A stretch of DNA of 64,000 bases from Hoeflea_A sp039025395 (GTDB taxonomy: Bacteria; Pseudomonadota; Alphaproteobacteria; Rhizobiales; Rhizobiaceae). The notes below the pieces were generated by a model. That model worked only from the letters and a program-made list of their open reading frames with translations, searched no databases and was not told the DNA's origin. Shown here piece after piece: positions 60,919 to 64,000 of this stretch; within the stretch, counting starts at the first letter, position 1; every line of letters starts with the position of its first letter. The stretch is from contig JBCCOK010000020.1 of the NCBI GenBank assembly GCA_039025395.1, positions 1-64,000 of the forward strand, written 5' to 3'. A program made the translations under genes and the position numbers.

Positions 60919-61605
60919 TCAACGGTCGTTTGATTGTTCACTTTGCCGGAACAGCAACAACCAATTGCAGAAGATAAGTGCGACAAGTGCCGCCAGCAAC
61001 TGTGCGGCAACGAAGGGCAACACGTCCTGCGGCCTTATTCCTGCAAAGCTGTCAGACAAGCCGCGCGCGATGGTGACGGCAGGATTGGCAAAGGAGGTGG
61101 AGGCTGTAAACCAATAGGCCGCGGTAATATAGAGCCCAACCGACATCGCGACGGCAGATTCGCGCGTCTTGAGCGTTGCCAGAATCGTGAATATCAATCC
61201 GAAGGTTGCCACACCTTCGGCAAACCACTGTGCTGACCCGGTTCGCACTGTTTGCCCGATCTGAAGAACTTCGACATCAAACATGAGGTGCGCAGCCCAG
61301 ACGCCGGCAATTCCGCCTGCGACCTGGGCAATGACGTAACACACAGCCTCGCCAAGTGGGAGGTCGCGCTTCACCGCAAACACAAGCGTGACCGCTGGAT
61401 TGAAATGGGCGCCCGAGACCGGTCCCAGCATCGTAATTAGCACCACGAGGATAGCACCGGTCGGGATCGTGTTCCCGAGGAGCGCGATTGCGACATTGCC
61501 ATCCGCAAGTGCCTCGGCCATGATCCCAGAGCCGACGACTGTTGCCAGCAAAAAAGCAGTGCCGACAAACTCGGCGCCAAGGCGTCTGGAGAGGTCGCTT
61601 TGCAT
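60919..61605 (-). CDS. Aquaporin/MIP family channel
   Basis: An inner-membrane channel of 228 residues with six membrane segments and two half-helices. The NPA motifs are AHFNPAVTL and FANPAVTIARG, the second followed by the selectivity-filter arginine. The sequence resembles AqpS-type channels of rhizobia that let arsenite and other neutral metalloids pass, but no ars gene is beside it, so water or glycerol transport is equally possible. It lies upstream of the L,D-transpeptidase on the same strand, with 143 bp between. Confidence 0.92.
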   Translation of the reverse strand: MQSDLSRRLGAEFVGTAFLLATVVGSGIMAEALADGNVAIALLGNTIPTGAILVVLITMLGPVSGAHFNPAVTLVFAVKRDLPLGEAVCYVIAQVAGGIAGVWAAHLMFDVEVLQIGQTVRTGSAQWFAEGVATFGLIFTILATLKTRESAVAMSVGLYITAAYWFTASTSFANPAVTIARGLSDSFAGIRPQDVLPFVAAQLLAALVALIFCNWLLLFRQSEQSNDR

Positions 61606-61927
61606 CGAAGACTGCTTCCTGAGGCGCGCACCTGTCCGCTTGAAGGATTGTCACAGCAGTCCCAAACACGCAGCTGCCAGACGCTTAAATGAGAGTATCT
61701 GGAAATCATGAATTTCAGATGAATGCAAGCATGGGTCTTCTCCGCGAAGGATTCAAATTCTTCCGTTGGGCCGAGGATAGAGCGACGTGTAGTGAAGAAC
61801 ACTCCGGCCCTTGCACTGTAATTTTTGAAACCTATGTGTTTGAGCGCCGGGGCCATGTGAATATGGTCAGCGCGAGACGGCAGCATATGCAGTGTCTTCG
61901 AAACCGAAAAACCACCGAGGGATACGA
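61606..61927. other. Divergent intergenic region aquaporin / TPR protein
   Basis: About 320 bases that should hold both promoters. The plus-strand open frames here lack ribosome-binding sites and family resemblance. No hairpin or repeat stands out. Confidence 0.4.
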
Positions 61928-62464
61928 ATGAAAGGTTCAATACTCACATGCGCTCTGCTGGTAACGGCAGGCATGGCTCTATCAACACCGGTCTATGCGG
62001 CTGGCGGTGGTGGTTCCACAAACACATCCAACAACTGCAGAAATGGTCAGGTCTGGGATCGGCAACAGCGGAAGTGCGTTCCACGCAGTTCAAGTGTCGA
62101 CCAGGAAAGCCTCTATGAGTATGGCCGCAGCCTCGCTGACGCCGGAAAGTACCAGGAAGCAATCGATGTATTGATGCTTGCTTCAGCCGACGACAAGCGA
62201 GTGCTCAACTATCTCGGCTTTGCAAACCGCAAATTGGGGCGTGTCGATATCGGCATGACGTACTACGAGAAAGCCATCGAAATCGACCCTGAATATACCC
62301 TCGTTCGCGAATATATGGGCGAAGCATTGCTGCAAAAGGGCGATTTGACGGGTGCACTCGAACAGCTTGCAGAGATTCGCAGGCTCTGCGAAAGCCGCAG
62401 CTGCAGCGAATACAACCAGCTTTCCGGTCACATCGCCGACTACATCAACCAACAGGACGGCTAG
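61928..62464 (+). CDS. Secreted TPR-repeat protein
   Basis: A protein of 178 residues with a signal peptide (ILTCALLVTAGMALSTPVYA) and a short Cys-containing linker (NNCRNGQVWDRQQRKCVP, two cysteines that may pair), followed by TPR-type helical repeats (SLYEYGRSLADAGKYQEAID, LNYLGFANRKLGRVD and LVREYMGEALLQKGDL). It ends with a CESRSCSEY pair. TPR proteins act as adaptors; the partner is unknown. The ATG at 61928 is preceded by GAGGGATACGA. A good terminator follows. Confidence 0.82.
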   Translation: MKGSILTCALLVTAGMALSTPVYAAGGGGSTNTSNNCRNGQVWDRQQRKCVPRSSSVDQESLYEYGRSLADAGKYQEAIDVLMLASADDKRVLNYLGFANRKLGRVDIGMTYYEKAIEIDPEYTLVREYMGEALLQKGDLTGALEQLAEIRRLCESRSCSEYNQLSGHIADYINQQDG

Positions 62465-62482
62465 GCCAACCAGAATTCAGGC

Positions 62483-62516
62483 AAACCGGGCGATACGGAA
62501 ACGGCGCCCGGTTTTT
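62483..62516 (+). terminator. Rho-independent terminator of the TPR gene
   Basis: AAACCGGGCG (62483-62492) pairs with CGCCCGGTTT (62505-62514) around a 12-nt loop and runs into TTTTTCT. It starts 19 nt after the TPR gene stop. Confidence 0.85.
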
Positions 62517-62590
62517 CTATTGCAACGACATGCCCCCAAACTCCCCGGACCGCGTTGTTGTCCCAGAGCGATATGGTACGCTGCGTCGAA

Positions 62591-63670
62591 ATGAGCGTAC
62601 CGCAGACCGCACAGCCGCTATCCAAAAACCTTGCCGCTGCATTTGAAAAACAGGCACAGGCATGCCGCAAACTCGGCTCGCCCTTCACTGCGGATATCTG
62701 CGAAGCTTTGGCTGCTTATGGCATGCCTGACTTGCCGCTGCGCAAAACGCTAGAGGCTTGGCCGGGAGATCCAACCGCAAACGGCAATTCGCTGCCCCTG
62801 CGCACCTGCGCCGCCCTCCATGAACTGGTCCTGTCTGGCTCGGATCCGGCCCTGGCCGCGGTTTATCCGCCCGCACCAGGCAGAATTGATACTGAAATGC
62901 TACATAGCGTTGTGGCAAAAGCGCTTATCCAGCATGAACCATTTATCCATCGCCGCCTGAACAGCGCGCCGCAAACAAACGAGATACGCCGGGCCGCGGC
63001 GATCTATGCCGCGCTCCTGCATATCTGTGCCCGATATGAGGCTCCGCTTATTCTTTCTGAAATCGGCGCCAGCGCGGGGCTCAACTTGCAGCTCGACCAA
63101 TTTCGCTATCGGCTGGGCGACCTGCAATGCGGCCTGTCTGCTTCGACAGTCGAGCTTAATCCGTCTTGGCACGGACCGCAGTTGCAACCGGCAAATGTCA
63201 CCGTTGTGGAAAGGCGCGGCTGTGATCTCGCCCCCTTTGATCTATCAAAGGAGCAACAACGAAACAGGCTTTTATCCTATATTTGGGCCGATCAGGATGA
63301 TCGGCTGAAGCGGACCCATGCAGCTCTTGAACTGGCGCAGCAACGGCCGGTGGAGATCGATCAATCGAACGCGCCGAACTGGCTCGAACAACGCCTGACG
63401 CAAACGCCGTCGGGTCATGGTCATGTGATCTTTCACACCATCGCCTGGCAATACCTCGATCGAGAAGACCAAAAAAGGGCCACCGCCATCATCGAACGCG
63501 CCGGGGCACGGAGTACCAGCGATACGCCGCTTTTTCTCATCGGCATGGAAGCCGATGGAGAGTCGCCCGGCGCGTCTTTGCAGCTCCGGGAGTGGCCGGC
63601 TGGCGGCGAAGTTGAATTGGCCCGCGTCGATTTCCACGGCCGTTGGTTGGCCTGGAACGTACGGCAGTGA
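62591..63670 (+). CDS. DUF2332 family protein
   Basis: A soluble protein of 359 residues. Conserved parts are AFEKQAQACRKLGSPFTADI at the start, RTCAALHELVLSG, LSEIGASAGLNLQLDQF in the middle (resembling a methyltransferase-like nucleotide loop) and HGHVIFHTIAWQYLD near the end. The family is uncharacterised. The start at 62591 matches where family members usually begin; ATG 62573 or TTG 62555 are possible. It has no operon partner. Confidence 0.82.
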   Translation: MSVPQTAQPLSKNLAAAFEKQAQACRKLGSPFTADICEALAAYGMPDLPLRKTLEAWPGDPTANGNSLPLRTCAALHELVLSGSDPALAAVYPPAPGRIDTEMLHSVVAKALIQHEPFIHRRLNSAPQTNEIRRAAAIYAALLHICARYEAPLILSEIGASAGLNLQLDQFRYRLGDLQCGLSASTVELNPSWHGPQLQPANVTVVERRGCDLAPFDLSKEQQRNRLLSYIWADQDDRLKRTHAALELAQQRPVEIDQSNAPNWLEQRLTQTPSGHGHVIFHTIAWQYLDREDQKRATAIIERAGARSTSDTPLFLIGMEADGESPGASLQLREWPAGGEVELARVDFHGRWLAWNVRQ

Positions 63671-63709
63671 GCAAGAGCAATGTTGCCAAACGGCATCAAT
63701 CAGAGACCT

Positions 63710-64000
63710 TCAAGCAGCAGCAGCCCGATCGCCGGCACGCGCAAACGCACACAACCTCTCTGCAACATCCGCTGACCTGAGGATCCGCCGATGGCCAAGA
63801 CCGTCCGCCCAGCAGAGTTGAACATGGTCACCGGCAGTCTGGAAGGCCCGGGCGCTGTCCGCCGTGATTTCCCGGTCGTCCGGCGCGTGAATCACCAAGG
63901 TAGGCTTTCCGAACACGGCAAGCTGCACGGTTCCAATGAATGTCTCGAGGGGCCGCCCGGTCACCTCGGCAACGCCATCATAGAGCGCCCGACGGCTCTT
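63710..64000 (-). CDS. Alpha/beta hydrolase, C-terminal fragment
   Basis: The frame is open to the right edge, so the N-terminal part lies outside the window. The 96 residues seen are the end of an alpha/beta hydrolase: LVIHAPDDREI holds the catalytic aspartate and DGLGHRRIL the catalytic histidine. The nucleophile region is not in the window, so the exact subfamily is open. It is convergent with the DUF2332 gene. Confidence 0.75.
   Translation of the reverse strand, partial: KSRRALYDGVAEVTGRPLETFIGTVQLAVFGKPTLVIHAPDDREITADSARAFQTAGDHVQLCWADGLGHRRILRSADVAERLCAFARAGDRAAAA

Overview
This window is a chromosomal segment of an alphaproteobacterium of the order Hyphomicrobiales (Rhizobiales). Four things point there: the alaS/recA neighbourhood with a TTG-N11-CAA SOS operator of the Rhizobium recA type; the phosphorelay kinase CckA; a DksA whose zinc-finger region has one cysteine; and a giant coiled-coil membrane protein resembling the growth-pole ring protein (GPR/RgsE) of polar-growing Rhizobiales. 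The gene order gor, DUF2059, rpiA and the MlaE-STAS/MlaF/MlaD/lipoprotein operon fit as well. The genus cannot be fixed from the sequence alone. No rRNA, tRNA, insertion sequence, prophage or CRISPR array was found. Genes are dense, on both strands, and mostly housekeeping.

Layout. 0-5.7 kb: alaS (partial), recA with SOS promoter and terminator, a CcdA-like/thioredoxin-like pair, RidA, an HXXEE membrane protein and a PhyH-type dioxygenase. 5.9-13.1 kb: an Old Yellow Enzyme relative, a tiny ORF with a perfect ribosome-binding site, a UbiG-like methyltransferase, an NAD(P)-binding protein, an OsmC-like protein, the pseudouridine catabolic pair psuK-psuG and an OmpA-type lipoprotein. 13.4-26 kb: cckA, a FliO-like protein, dksA, sixA-like, ycjX-ycjF, an ArsR regulator, a secreted protein, the folate operon folP-folB-folK, a [2Fe-2S] ferredoxin and a degenerate Hpt protein. 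26.1-35.3 kb: the 1668-residue GPR-like gene, then, convergent to it, a complete lipid-transport operon (MlaE-STAS, MlaF, MlaD, lipoprotein). 35.4-41.9 kb: a strong terminator, a small zinc-ribbon-like gene, a DHA2 efflux pump, an LpxH-like phosphoesterase, a non-canonical SDR and malic enzyme. 42-43.6 kb: a luxR-luxI quorum-sensing pair with a near-perfect lux box. 43.7-64 kb: DUF2865, gltX, an MFS transporter, TauE/SafE, nadE, a DODA-type dioxygenase, GFA, class II DAHP synthase, a gamma-glutamylcyclotransferase-like protein, an alpha/beta hydrolase broken by an in-frame amber codon, gor, DUF2059, rpiA, gph, an L,D-transpeptidase, an aquaporin, a TPR protein, DUF2332 and a partial hydrolase.

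How genes work together. Envelope and polar-growth functions are prominent: the GPR-like protein, the L,D-transpeptidase, the Mla system and OmpA- and LpxH-like proteins are all components of unipolar growth or envelope upkeep in this order. CckA and the LuxR/LuxI pair add cell-cycle and density signalling. The observations most worth following are the GPR-like protein with eight exact-length 33-residue repeats, the lux box and promoter geometry at luxI, an 18-bp palindrome in a 19-bp promoter spacer (MerR-type architecture) in front of the hydrolase with the premature stop, the Hpt protein without its histidine, and a pair of tandem palindromes near 9.55 kb. I did not find a clearly new multi-gene system.
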